Part shown: piece by piece, positions 33,497 through 45,400 of the stretch | Numbering within the stretch: position 1 is the stretch's first letter | Layout of the letters: the number at the start of each line of letters is the position of its first letter | Source: Edaphochlamys debaryana | Lineage: Eukaryota > Chlorophyta > Chlorophyceae > Chlamydomonadales | Assembly: GCA_016858145.1 (NCBI GenBank) | Contig: JAEHOE010000042.1 | Coordinates: 558,001 to 622,000 of the forward strand | Reading direction: 5' to 3' | Length of the DNA: 64,000 nucleotides | Translations under genes and position numbers: made by a program | The notes under the pieces: generated by a model | Seen by the model: the letters and a program-made list of their open reading frames with translations, nothing else | What the model was told of the DNA's origin: nothing | The model's database searches: none

Positions 33497-36400
33497 TCAT
33501 ACCTTGAAGTCTCCCACTTTGCCGCTCGAACCCAGCCTCGAAGCCCCCGAGCTGTCCCTGTCGCGCCCCAGAGCGCCCCCCGCGGCCGCAATGTTGGCCG
33601 TCAGGTGGGCCGTATCGCTGCCGTTGCTGTCATTCTCAGAAGCGGAGAAGTCCGCGCCCGAAGACAGCATGTCGCGCGGAAAGGGCCGAGACTCTGGGAT
33701 CGCCGCCATGCGGGCTCCCAAGCTGGCGCCGCCAGTGTTCTGGGAGGCCGGCGGGCTGCGGTAGCCGCCAGTGCCCCCCTCCCGAGCGCCGCCGCCGCTG
33801 CCGCCGCCGCCGCTGCCTCCTGCCGCCAGAATGGCAGACAGGGATTGGCGTGCGTTGGGGGAGCGGGGAGACGCGGAGCCCGAGCCGGGCGGCCCCAGGC
33901 CCTTGTTTAGCGGGGAGCCGGTGGCGTGTGGCGGCGAGTGGGCACCCAGGTTGGCGAGGACCCGGCCGTTGCCGAGAGACTCCCCGTCCTGCATCATGAA
34001 CTGCTCGCCCTCAGTCTGCGCGGCGTTGGCTCCGGGCCCACCGGCGGTCCCCAGCACTTGGCCCGCGTTCTGAGTCTGGCTTTGCGGCGAGGCCGAGCCG
34101 GTCGATGAGTGGGCGTCTTGCAGTAGCTGTTGGAGCTGGGCGCGTAAGATGGCGGGGTCGTGCGGGCCCGGGCCCAGGCCCAGGCCCAGCGCGGCCATGC
34201 CTCCCCTGGAGCCGCGGCCGCCGGCCACCAGGCCCAGGCCGGGCCCAAGGTTCAGGCCCAGGCCCAGGCCCGGCCCGGGCGGCGGCAGCGTCTCGACCAG
34301 CTGGCCCTCGCCACCGCCGCCGCTGGGCAGCTGCGCTGCCAGCAGGATCGCGGCGGAGGCTCCAGCCAAATTATTGGATCCATAACTGACCTCAAACTGG
34401 GATCCAAATCCGAAGCTGGCGAGGGCTGACTGCGACGGGCCGGATCCCAGTCCCCCCGCCGCCTGCTGCATGGAGGGCAGGCGCATGCCCAGCGGCACGT
34501 GCATGTACGACATGCTGCCCGTGCTTCCGTTGCCGGCGGCGGTTGGGACGAACATCGAACCGGAGTTCATGCCGTTGGACGAGCAGCGCATGAAGGCCGA
34601 GGCCCACTGGCTCGCGCTGAGGGTGGGGCCCGGCGCACCGTTGGGGCCCGGGGGCGACCAACCGCTACTGACACCTCCTGCACCCGAGGGATTGGACCCG
34701 GCACCAAGCGCGCCCAGAGCTGCGTTCGCGGTGCCCTCGAGCGTCCCCATGAAGTTATCCTCATCCTCGCCGGCCTCGCCGAAGTCATCCGCCATGGATA
34801 GCGCCAGCGCTTTCGAGCTGCCGGCTATCTGCGCTTGTAAGCCGGGGTGTCCTCTTGTAGGCGTCAATGCTGCCGGCTTCTGTGCGCCTGCTGTGCCGGC
34901 GGCGGCGGCAGCGGCGGCGGCGGTGCCGCTGCCGCTGACGTGGGTGCCGCTGACGTGGGTGTCGCTGACGTGGGTGCTGCCGGGCCTGCTCCGCGGCGGC
35001 AGGCCGCCGCCACTGGCGGCGGCGGCGATTGTGCCAGCGGCGGCGATGGACTTGCGGGACGGGCCCATATTGACCATCATCACCTGGGGCAGGCCGGCGG
35101 CGGCGGCGGCAGCGGCGCCGTTGCTCCTTCGAGACACCGGCGGCGGCGGCGTGGCGGCGGCGGCGCTAGCGTATGCCGCCGCGGGAGCCGTGAACGGCGA
35201 CCCGACGTGGGAACCGGCCGACGCTGGCGCGTCTTGTGAAACCAGCGACAGCAGCTGGGCGGGCGCTGGCGCCGGCGCTGGCGCGGCGGCGGCGGCTGAC
35301 GGCGCCGTTGCGGCTGCGCTGGCCTCGTCCAGTGCCGACAGAGACAAAGTGACCAGGGAAGCGGAGGGCGTCGCGGACGACACCTGCGGCTGCGACGGCG
35401 GCAGTGACGGCGGCGGCGGCGACGTCACGCGGACGGAGCCGGTCGGCGAAGTCCGCGAACGGCCGCTGCCAGGGCGCATCTGCAGCCCTGGCGGCAGCGG
35501 CAGGCCACCCGTCGTCGGCAACGATGCCGGCGCCGCCGCCGACGGCGGCCCACCGACGGTCGAGTACGACTGCGGCTCCGACGCCGCCAGCGTACGGACG
35601 CCGCCGCCGCCGCCGCTGTTGACGCCGCTGACGGGGGCGTTGGCGTAGTTGCCGTACTGGCTGGGATCCTGAGGCAGATCCACCAGTCCGCTATCGACGG
35701 GCGGCAGGATGTATCCAAGATCAATCGGCTGGCCGCGATTGTCGTAGTAGTACGACGGCATGTGGGAGTACACGGCGCCGGAGTCCATGCGGCTGACGAT
35801 GCGGGAGCTTGCCGTACCGCCGCCGCCGGCGTTGCCGTACATGCCGTACCCGGACGCGTTGAGCGTGAGGAGCTGTGCGCCCGACAGGTGCGCCATGGAG
35901 GGTGACGGCAGCAGCTGTGAGCCCGACATGGGCGCGCCGCCGCCGCCGGCGGCGAAGCCGGTGGATGAGGCCGGGTGCATGGACATGGATGGGAGCAGCC
36001 AGGCGTAGCTGCGTTCCGGCATGGGCACCTGGAAACGGAGGGTGGAAGCAAGGGCGCGAGATTGAGGACGAGAAGGCCTTTGTTGCCGGTATGGGCATGG
36101 AGTACGGATGAGGGTATGAGGTGTGCTTCCGCGCGGGTGGTGTTATCGCAACCCGCGCACCCATCCCACACAGCCTGAAGAATGGAGACCCACACCCTCC
36201 TTTGCCAAAGCCATGACCACGCGTCTGGAGCCGCCCTGCAGCCGCTTCGCGCCCTCTGCAGCTTTCGCCCCTGCGCCTTTGAAACCCTGACCCGAACGCG
36301 ACCTGACCCGACCCCGACCCGACCCAAACCCACCGGACCAAGACCCAACCCAACCCCGCATCCGACCCGGACCGGAACCCACCTTTGCCAGCGCCATGAG

Positions 36401-39400
36401 CGCCCTCAGCTGCCGCATCCCATCGTGGCTGAGCCCCGACACTCGGAACGACACCGTGGTGCCGGGCCGCCTCGCCAGCGCCGCCCGCAGCGGCAGCTCC
36501 AGGCAGCGGAGCGGCACCTTGAGACCGCCGTCGTGCCCAACCACCACCACCACCGCCACGGCATTGCTTGCCTCCACCCCGGCGCCTCCCAAGCCCGCGC
36601 CGAGACCGAGGCCGCCGGAGGAGGTGAGGCCGCCGGTACCGGGTCCGATGCTGGTGCCGGTTGCCATGAGGCCTCCGCCGGCGCCGCGGGAGCCGGCCGT
36701 GGCGCCGTACGGCGGGCCCGACGGAATGCCGCTGTCGGCGCCGTCGGGTCCGTCCTCGCCGTCGGTGCCCGTGTCGGCGGTCTCGCTGCGCGCGACGGCG
36801 CCGCCGCCGCCAGTGCCGCCGCCGCCGCCGACGGCGCTGCGGGTGCGGTTGAAAAGGTGGGAGACGGACACGCCGGCGGAGAGCTGGCCGGAGGGCGCGG
36901 CGCCGGACAGCGAGCCGGCGGCGCCGCCGCCGGCGGCCCAGTGGCCCGACTGGTGGCCGTACGCCCCGGCGGCGGCGGCGGCGGCGGCGGCAGCCGCCGC
37001 CAGCGACGGCGCGTGGTGGTACAGGTGGGCGTAGTGCGCAGCGGCGTGGTGCTGGCCGCCGTAGCCGTAGCTGCCGCCGCCGCCGCCGCCGCCGCTGGCG
37101 CCGGCGTGCAGCGACGACGCCGTCGGCGGCGCCGTCGACGACGCCAGGGGGTCGCCTAGGTCCATGGTGCTGGGCATGCCTTCGAAATGGGTGTACATGC
37201 CAGAGCCGGGGAGCGGCTGGCGGCCGGAGCTTCCAATGCGGCGGAGCAGGGAGCCGCCGCCGATGGAGGCGAGCAGCGGGCTGCCGACGAGGCCGCTGCC
37301 GACGCCGCTGCTGCCGCCAGACGCCGCCAGCAGCATCGCCGACGGCGCCGACGGCGGCCCGACGGTGCGGGGCCGCTGCGGCGGCACCACAGGCGCCGTC
37401 CCCGCCGCCGCCGGGGGCGGCGACAGCAACGCCGGCGGCGGAGCCGCTGCCGCCGCCGCCGCTGCCGCCGCCGCCAGGCCACTCCGCGACCGGCCTCGGT
37501 CGCCGTTCTCCCGGCGGAACCGCCCTCGCGCGTGCTGCGGAGCTGGCGACGTCGCCGCAGCCCCAGGGCCGCCGTTGGCGGCGGCGACGGCGGCGTCAGC
37601 GTCGACGGCGTCGACTGCAGCCCCGCGCTGGCCCGCCACCACCACCGCCGACGGCGGCCGTGGGCCTGACGGCCGCTGCCCGGCGCCCTGCTCTGTGGCG
37701 GCAGCCATGACCTCCGTCAGACCCTGGCTGGACCCAGGACTGCTCGACTCCGCAAGCGCCGCTAGCGCCAGCGCGTCCACCCCAAACGAAACGTCAAAGC
37801 ACCCGTCGCCCAAGACCGCTGGCTGCGCCGCGTGCGGCTTCGGCGGCGGCGCGGGTGCTGCACCTGACGGCGCCGCCACCGCCGCCGCCGCCGCGCCGTC
37901 GCCGTCGGCATCCTCGCCGTCGGAGAGGATGCTTGTGGCGCCGATGGCAGGGCCGCCGGCGTTGAGACCGGGGGAGGTGCGGACGGCGGCGGGGCCGTCC
38001 TTGCTGCCTGGGTCTCCGCGACGTATGTCCGTTGACGCGCGACGGTACGGCATGAAGGAGAAAGAGTGGCGGGGCACCTCTCGTGCAATCCCGGCCGCCG
38101 CCGACGAGCTGACGGCGCCGCCGCTGTCGGTGGCCTCCTCCATGCCGTTGCTGGCGGCGCTGACGTCGGCGGCGCCGCTGCCGGGCATGCCGCCGCTGCT
38201 GGTCGCGTTGACGTCGGCGGCGTCCTCACCGACGCTGGCGGCGCCGCCAGCCGCCGCCGCCAGGCCGTGGACGGTGGCGGCGGCGGCCGTGATGCCGGCG
38301 CTGCTGCCGCTGGCAACACCGCCGGCGCCGCTGCTACGCGCAGCGGAGACGACGGAGGCAAGCGCGGCGGCGGCGGCGCTGTCGGCGCTGCAACGGCGCA
38401 GGATCTCGATTCCGGCGTCGAACATCTCGGATTCCATGCCGGCCTCCGCGATGAGAGAGCCGCCAACTAGATGTGCGAGATCAAGCGTGCCACGGGCATT
38501 GCTGAAACTGATCCGGCTGATAATTGATCCCTTGTGGCCGGGATCTGCCGCCGCCGCCGCCGCCGTCTTGCCCTGGCCCTGGCTGGATTGGTCAGGCGCC
38601 GCCGCCACAGTCGCGCCGTCGGTATGAGCGGGGCCGGCGGCTCCGCTGGCGGCGTTGCCAGGGCTGACGGCAGGGGTGTTTACCGGAGCTGACGGGGGCT
38701 CTTCGAGGCTGGCGGGAGCGGTGGCGCCGTCGGCTCCAATGGTGGTGCCTAGCAGCGAGTCCTGTGTGAGTTGGCGCACCGAGGACGAGCCAGCGCCCGT
38801 ATCGGCCTGCGGGTGCACACACGTGCATGGAGCAGCGTGTGAGAGGAATACAACATTCGCACGACCTGGCACCACCAGTAATAGGCAGTGCTAGTATTTG
38901 GCGATGCTAGGAGAGCGAGGACTGGCAGCCAAAGCGGCAGCCCTGACGGAGTTAAGGGGCCGCAACACGCGCACAGTGCAAAGAAAGCACCAGCACAGCC
39001 CGCAAAGGCCGTGTGAATGTTCCTTGGCCTACTGCCGTACGAGTGCCGTACGACTCACCGCGTACATCATGCTCAGCGTTGTGCCGGTGTCCGCTCGGTC
39101 CATGGGTGCCATGAACGGTGACGACACCGAGGCCGTCGTGTTCAGGAAACACGCCGCGATGTCGGCGTGCTCGTTCCTGCCGCCTCCGCCGCCACCGGTG
39201 CCGCTGATGGCACTGGCGCCGCTCTGCAGCGCCTCAGCCGCCGCCGCCAGAGCCAGCGGCATCTTGCCGGCGGCGGCGGCTTCGCCTCCGCCGGGCCTCG
39301 AGCCGCGGCGCGGTTTGCCTTCTGACGTCACCGGCGTACCCATTGCCTCCGCGTCGGCCTCCGCGTCGCCGTCCGCCGGCCTGGCGGCTGCTGCTGCTGC

Positions 39401-42400
39401 TGCTGCCGCCGCCGCCGCCGCGGCCGCTGAGTGCTTCATCATGAGAGCGCTGCCGGAGGTCGCCGATGTCGACGGCGTCGGTGAGACAGACATGTTGGCG
39501 GCGGCGTTGGCGGCAGCAGACGCGGCGGCGGCAGCGTCGCCGTCAGCGTCGCCGCCGTCGCTGCCAGAGTCGCTGCTCGAGGCGTCGTTGGCGTCCAGGC
39601 TGGCGGAGGCGCGAGATCCGATTACGTAAAGCCCCTCCAGTTGCGGATTTGACGCCTGCCGTTGCGTCCGCCCACGGCTTCCCGTGCGTCCGCCGCTGGT
39701 GCTGGCCAGGTCAGCGGCGCCGTCGCCGTCGGCCGCCAGGCCGGCCGTCACCAGCGGCGCCGACACGGCGCTGCTGGCGGCGGCGGCGGCGGCGGCGAAG
39801 GCGCCGCTGACGACGGCGTCGTTACAGCCGCCGCCGTCGCTTGTGTCCGGCACCGTCGCGGCACGGGGGCGCCCGTGTGCGTTGGCGCCGTTGGGCGCCC
39901 CGGCGGCGGCGTCAGCAGCCGACACGGCTTCCGAAACCCCCGCCATGCCGCTGTCGCTCGGGACTGGATAGTTGTGGTATCGAGACGACTGACTAAGCCC
40001 CGGGTGTATGTACGGCCGATGGCTTGGGTGGATGTACCGAGCGGCTAGGGCTTGGTGGGGGTTGGGGTGTCCGGCGAAGACAACGTGGCGCCCAGCGGCA
40101 TTAGCGGCCGCGGCAGCATTGGCGGCGGCGGCCGCAGCGCCGGCGGCGGGGCCAGCCGCGGGGTTGTTGCCACCCGAAAAGGACCCGCCGCTCCGTTGCA
40201 GGGCGAAGCGGTGAAGCGCGCTGACGCTGCCGTCACCCCCGCGACGTGCCGCCGACAGGCGACCGGAGTCCCCGCCGCCAGCGGTGCCTGCCGCCGCCGC
40301 CGCGGCGGCGGCGGCGTGCTGCGGCGGCATGCCGTACATCGACGCGCCGCCGTTGCTCCGGAACGAACCCGACGTGTGCAGCACGTACCCTGGCAGTTTC
40401 CCGCCCGGCCCGCCCGCTCCACCCTTGGTCGGAGACATCAGCCCGCCCCCGCCTCCGGCGATCAGCCCTGTCTCGGAGACGAACCGTGCGGAGCCCTGCC
40501 CGGCGTTCAGCAGAGCAAACGAAATCGCTCCAGAATTGGCTCGAGCGAATGACGACGTCGAGGACCGGAACACGCCGAGGTTGGCTGCGATGGCGGCCGC
40601 CGCCGCGGCGCCCGGAGGCACGGGAACCGCCATCTGAGCCTGCGCGGAGGGCAGTGCGGAGAGTCAACTCAGCAGCACGGCCACCAGCTTGCTCGGGACT
40701 GAGTGCCGTGCCATGCCGTACCGTACAGTGCCGTGCAGCGCCGTACCTGCGACGCGCTGCCGGGCCCGCCGCGAGGCGCGTTACTAATCGTGATGTGCGT
40801 GGCGTGCTGTAGCGCCACGTAGATCGCAGCCAGCTGGGCGCAGCGGCTGAGCGGCCGGTAGTCAGGCGACTGCGAAGGGGCGAGAGCAGCGGGGTTCAAA
40901 CGATTTGGCCAGCACTGCGTAGCAATCTTCTCATCGCCGCAGCCCTTTGGTTGCAACTGCGCCGCCCACCATGCCTCACACGGCCATGTCAGAGCTCGCG
41001 CTCAGGTCGATGACTAGCCCCACCCGGCCGTGTTTTGACTCACGCTGAGGTCGATGACCACCAACCCCTGGGCCAGACCCGTCTCCAGCTGCCGGGCAAT
41101 GCCCAGGGGCAGCTCCAGACTGGACACCTCGCGACCGCCGCCCTCGCGCGAAGGCGGCGCGCCGGGCGCGGCCTCGTCGTACACCTGTACGGCGCACGTG
41201 CACGATGGAGTTTACGGCGGCAGGAGTGCCTGTACCCGCGGCTGCGGCTACTCCTGCCGTCGACAGCCCCACGCACGACAAGACACAGCAACAGGGGGGC
41301 AACAGCCATAGGTCCCCGAATCCTTATTGGCACAGGCGGCAAGCCCTACTCACCAGCGACTCATCGATGAGCACGCTTGGTGGCTTCATGCCAGGCGACC
41401 GGGCCCACCACGACGGGAACGCCACGCCCCGCAGGTCGAACCTCTCCATACCGGCCACGGCCGACCACAGGCTGTTTGGCGAGCGGCCAGCGGCCGCCGC
41501 CGCCGCCGCGGCGGCGGCCGTGGCGGCGGCGGCGGTCGCGGCGGCCGCTGCCAGGCTGGCGTTGGAACCGCGCGCCAGGGAGCCCTGCGCTGACCGGATG
41601 AAGGCGGCAAAGGCGGCGGCGGGACCGCTACCCACGCTGGGTGCTGCCCCGTGCAGGCCAGAGTCCAGGTCGCGACTGCCGCCCAGGCCGCTGCTTGCGC
41701 CTCGCATCCCCGTCAGGCCGGTGCCGATGCCGCCGGGGCCGGACGCGCCCGCCGCGGCCCGGTCGGCTGCGGCCTTGTCGGCCGCGGCGGCGGCGGAGGC
41801 GGCGGCAGAGGCCGCGGCGGACGCGACGGCGGCGGCCTTCTCGGCGCGCGGCGCGGCGGCGATGGATGTGTTGAGCATGTATAGCTCCAAGTGTGCGATC
41901 AGGTGCTGGCCCCGGCTGCGGCCTGGCAGCTCCGCCTGAACGTGTGTGTGTGCCTGCGGGGGGCGAGCGTCGGACTGCGTCAGTGCCCGCCTATGACACG
42001 AATTGCTGGAGGGGACCCAGCGAGTTTCGGTCTCCCTTTATTTGCGCCGGTCCGCTGGCTACTACGGTAACACAGGCTCAGCACGCACCTGCCACTCGTT
42101 GGCGGAGTTGATGGAGTAGTTCATCTGCCGAAGGGCGGCCTGGTGGAGAGGAGGCGTGGCGCGACCAACAGATACATACATCAGCGCAGCGAGGTGTCTT
42201 TGGGAAATCACTGCATGGGGGAAAAACTAGCAGCCCCCAGCGGCGGAACCCCCAAGCGACACACAATGCCAAACGTCCCCACCCCCGGCCCTCGCTGCCG
42301 GCACACCCAACACACTCACATGCGCAGCCGCGCCTCCTCCTCCCGTGGTGCCGCCGCCACCTCCTCCGCTCGTGGCCGGCGCCAAGCCATGGCCCTGGCC

Positions 42401-45400
42401 CAGGCCTGGCCCGGCGCCCGCCCTGCCCTCCCCCGCTGCACCCGACGCCGTGCCTCCGCCCGGCGCGCCGCCACCCACGGTTTCCAGTCGCTCCGATGGC
42501 TCTGGCGACAGAGCCGAGGACCCAAGCGACTGCAGCGCGCCCGCAAAGCTGGGCGGAGAGTGGGCCAGGCCCAGGGAAGATTGACCCGTGCTGAAGGCTG
42601 AGGCGTTGGTGCCGGCCGGGATGGTTGAGGAGGAGCGGGCGGGCTGCGTGACGGGTGAGAGCGGGGCGTCGGCGGAGGCTGCAGGGGCGGAGGCCGCCGG
42701 GGCGAGCGTGGGGATGCCGGCGGCGGAGGCGCTGCCGCCGCCGACGGTGTTGGCCGTGGTGTTGGAGGTGGGGCCGCCGCCGGTGGAGGGGCCCGGATTG
42801 GAGGAGTAGGCGGCGAAGAGGGCGGGCGTGAGGGTGGGCGCGGCGCCGACTGGGGCGGTGGCGTTGTACGATGTCGCGCGTAGGTTGGAGGGCGTGAGGG
42901 TGCGGGGAGTGAGCGTGCGCGGAGTCATGTTCCTGCGTGGGGGCGCGACCGTGTGGGTGTCGGGTACGATCCTCGAGCGATACAGCGACAGAGCGCGAGT
43001 GCGTTGTGCGGTGGTTTCAAGGCCAGCGAAGCCGAGCAATCACGGAGGTGTGCGTGTGGAACGTGAGGGCTGATCAAACGGCTGGGCCCAGCACTCCTTG
43101 AGTCCGCTCCGTAGCCCCGCCCGAGGCTACACCACACGCCTGGGGGTGGGTGCCGGGTGCCTTAGCCCCTGCTGGCTGGCGGCTGTACTGACATGTACTG
43201 ACATTTCCCTGGCTCTTCCCAGGCTACACGAGCTGCCCTTCACCCCTGGGGTTTGCGCTTTTGCTCACGATTTGGGTTCACTCAACTCGTTATTATCATG
43301 GGGTCAGCACACACCTGGGAGTGGCGGCCCTGGAGGCCACTCGCGATGCGGCCGCGTCGGAGTTGTGGTTGAGGTGCAGCCGGGTGAGGCTGGGGAAGAC
43401 CTCCAGCAGCACGGCGGCCCAGGCAGCCAGGGAGTCCTGCGAGGGGCGCGTTGGGGAGGCAGGCTTGGTTGGAGTGGGGAGTGGGGTGGGATCTGGGTGG
43501 ATGCTAGGATTGCTAGCTAGGCCGCCACCCCCACTGGGAAGCCCCAGATCCCGCACCCTCCGACGCGCATTCCCCCAGCACCGCTCCTTTTCGTGCAGTC
43601 CACCTCCATCCCACCAGCCCGATCCCAGTGGCCCCGCACAATCAACACCCGCCCACCGCGCGCGCATCTGCCCACATCCCACACTTCTCTGGCCCCGCGA
43701 CGCGCCGTCCTCAAGGCCTCCGACCCCCACCCCACCCCACCTGCACCCAGCCCGGCACCACCTCCTCCCCGCCTCCCCCCTCACCCCCTCCCCACCTGCA
43801 CCCCATCTTCCCCCCCTCCCCCCCACCTGCACCCAGCCCTGCACCACCCCTCCCCCCCTCACCCCACCTTCCCCCCCCCTCACCCCACCTCCTCCCCACC
43901 TGCACCCAGTTGAAGCTCATGTCGATCTCCCTCATGACCGCGTTGCGGGGGGTCACGTCGCTCCAGTCGGGGACGTCGTCGCCGATGTGGTTCTGGGGGC
44001 CGCACGGGCAGCAGCAGCTCAGGGGCACGATACCGACGAGAAGCTGGGCACCGACGCGGGGTTCAGAACTCATGTTTGGGGTTTCCGTCCAGCCTAGCGC
44101 ACATGCAGCAGCTCAGGTGCGGGGTGCACAGGCAGTGGCACAGCGCTGAGACAGACGATGCCAGCGAGTGCCGAGGTACCCAAGCCGGGTTGGGGAACTG
44201 GAGTTTGGGGTCCAGAGCGCTCGATACGCACGGTGCTGTTCAGCCTAGAGCACATGCGAACTGAAACCCAGGCGCAGGCCCAGACCCAGGCGGGGCGACC
44301 GCGGCCGTTGCTTCAACCTCGGCCTGTAGAAGCCTAGCGATAGACTGAAGACCGTAGGCCACATACCATAGCCTGGGCTCACCTGCGAGAAATCGATGAA
44401 CTGGAGGCTGGGGCTCTCGGCGGCGCCCTTGAGCACCTCCACAGCGCCTGGGGGGGGGGGGGTGCGGGATGGGGGCCGGGGGCACGGGAGCTGCATGAGC
44501 AACAGGGGAGCAAGTGCAAAGCCTGGCAAGGTGTAGCCGCACCCTGGGCTTCCCCTCGCCCCGCGTCCCTAATTCTGTGTCCGTCGCGACGGGCTCGTGA
44601 GGCGCGCAGCCCTGCAACCACAATCCGGCTCTCCTGTGCTTCGTCGTCTTCCATCCGCAGCTGGGCCAGCAGGCCATCCCACAGGTAGCATCACACACGC
44701 GATCTGCACCCTCGACCCTCGGCGATCTGCCTCCCGCATTAACGCACCTAGCGATGCGATGTTGCAGAAGGGCATGAGCAGCGTCTGGATGGTGGTGTTG
44801 CGTTTGAGCATGGCCCGAAGCTCCTTGGCGCCGCGCAGCCCCCACAGCTGATTGTTGGACAGGTCCAGGTGCGTGACGGAGGCGTTGCGGGACAGCCCAT
44901 CGCACAGCATGCACAGCACGGAGACTGCGAGAAGTTGGGCGGTCGGGTGGGGCGGGGCCGGGGTCGGTGGGTTCAAGATGCGGCGTAGGAGCAGGTGCGG
45001 CGCAGGTTGAGTTTGGCCCAAGACAACCATCTCAACGCCCAGCCCCCTCCCCCCCGGCCTCACTGCCGCTGCTGAGTACGTCCTTCAGGACCAGCTTGGA
45101 CAGAACGCAGGCGCGTGAGGGCAGGTAGCTGGTCAGCACGCCGAAGAAGTCGAGCTGCACGGGAGTAAAAAGAGGGCGCGGAAGCATGGGGCGGTGAAGA
45201 TGGGGATGGGTAGACTGCGCACGGTCAGTTGAGGGGAGGCACGCGTTCCTCCCTTTCACGCCGCTACTGCCCTGTGCCCCCCTGTCTCCGGGCCTCTGCG
45301 CCAGACCCTTCCCCTGCCCTGCCCTGCCCCCCCACCAGCCCCAGGCCCCCAGCTCGCCTGCAGCTTGGCGTCGCAGATCACCAGCGATCTCAGCCCCTGC

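Noticed and set aside
34470..35648. Long + strand frames opposite the LRR gene tail (also around 37164-38627)
   Set aside because: They are mirror images of Ala/Gly/Ser codon runs (GCC/GGC) on the true minus strand. The minus-strand exons have matching splice phases.
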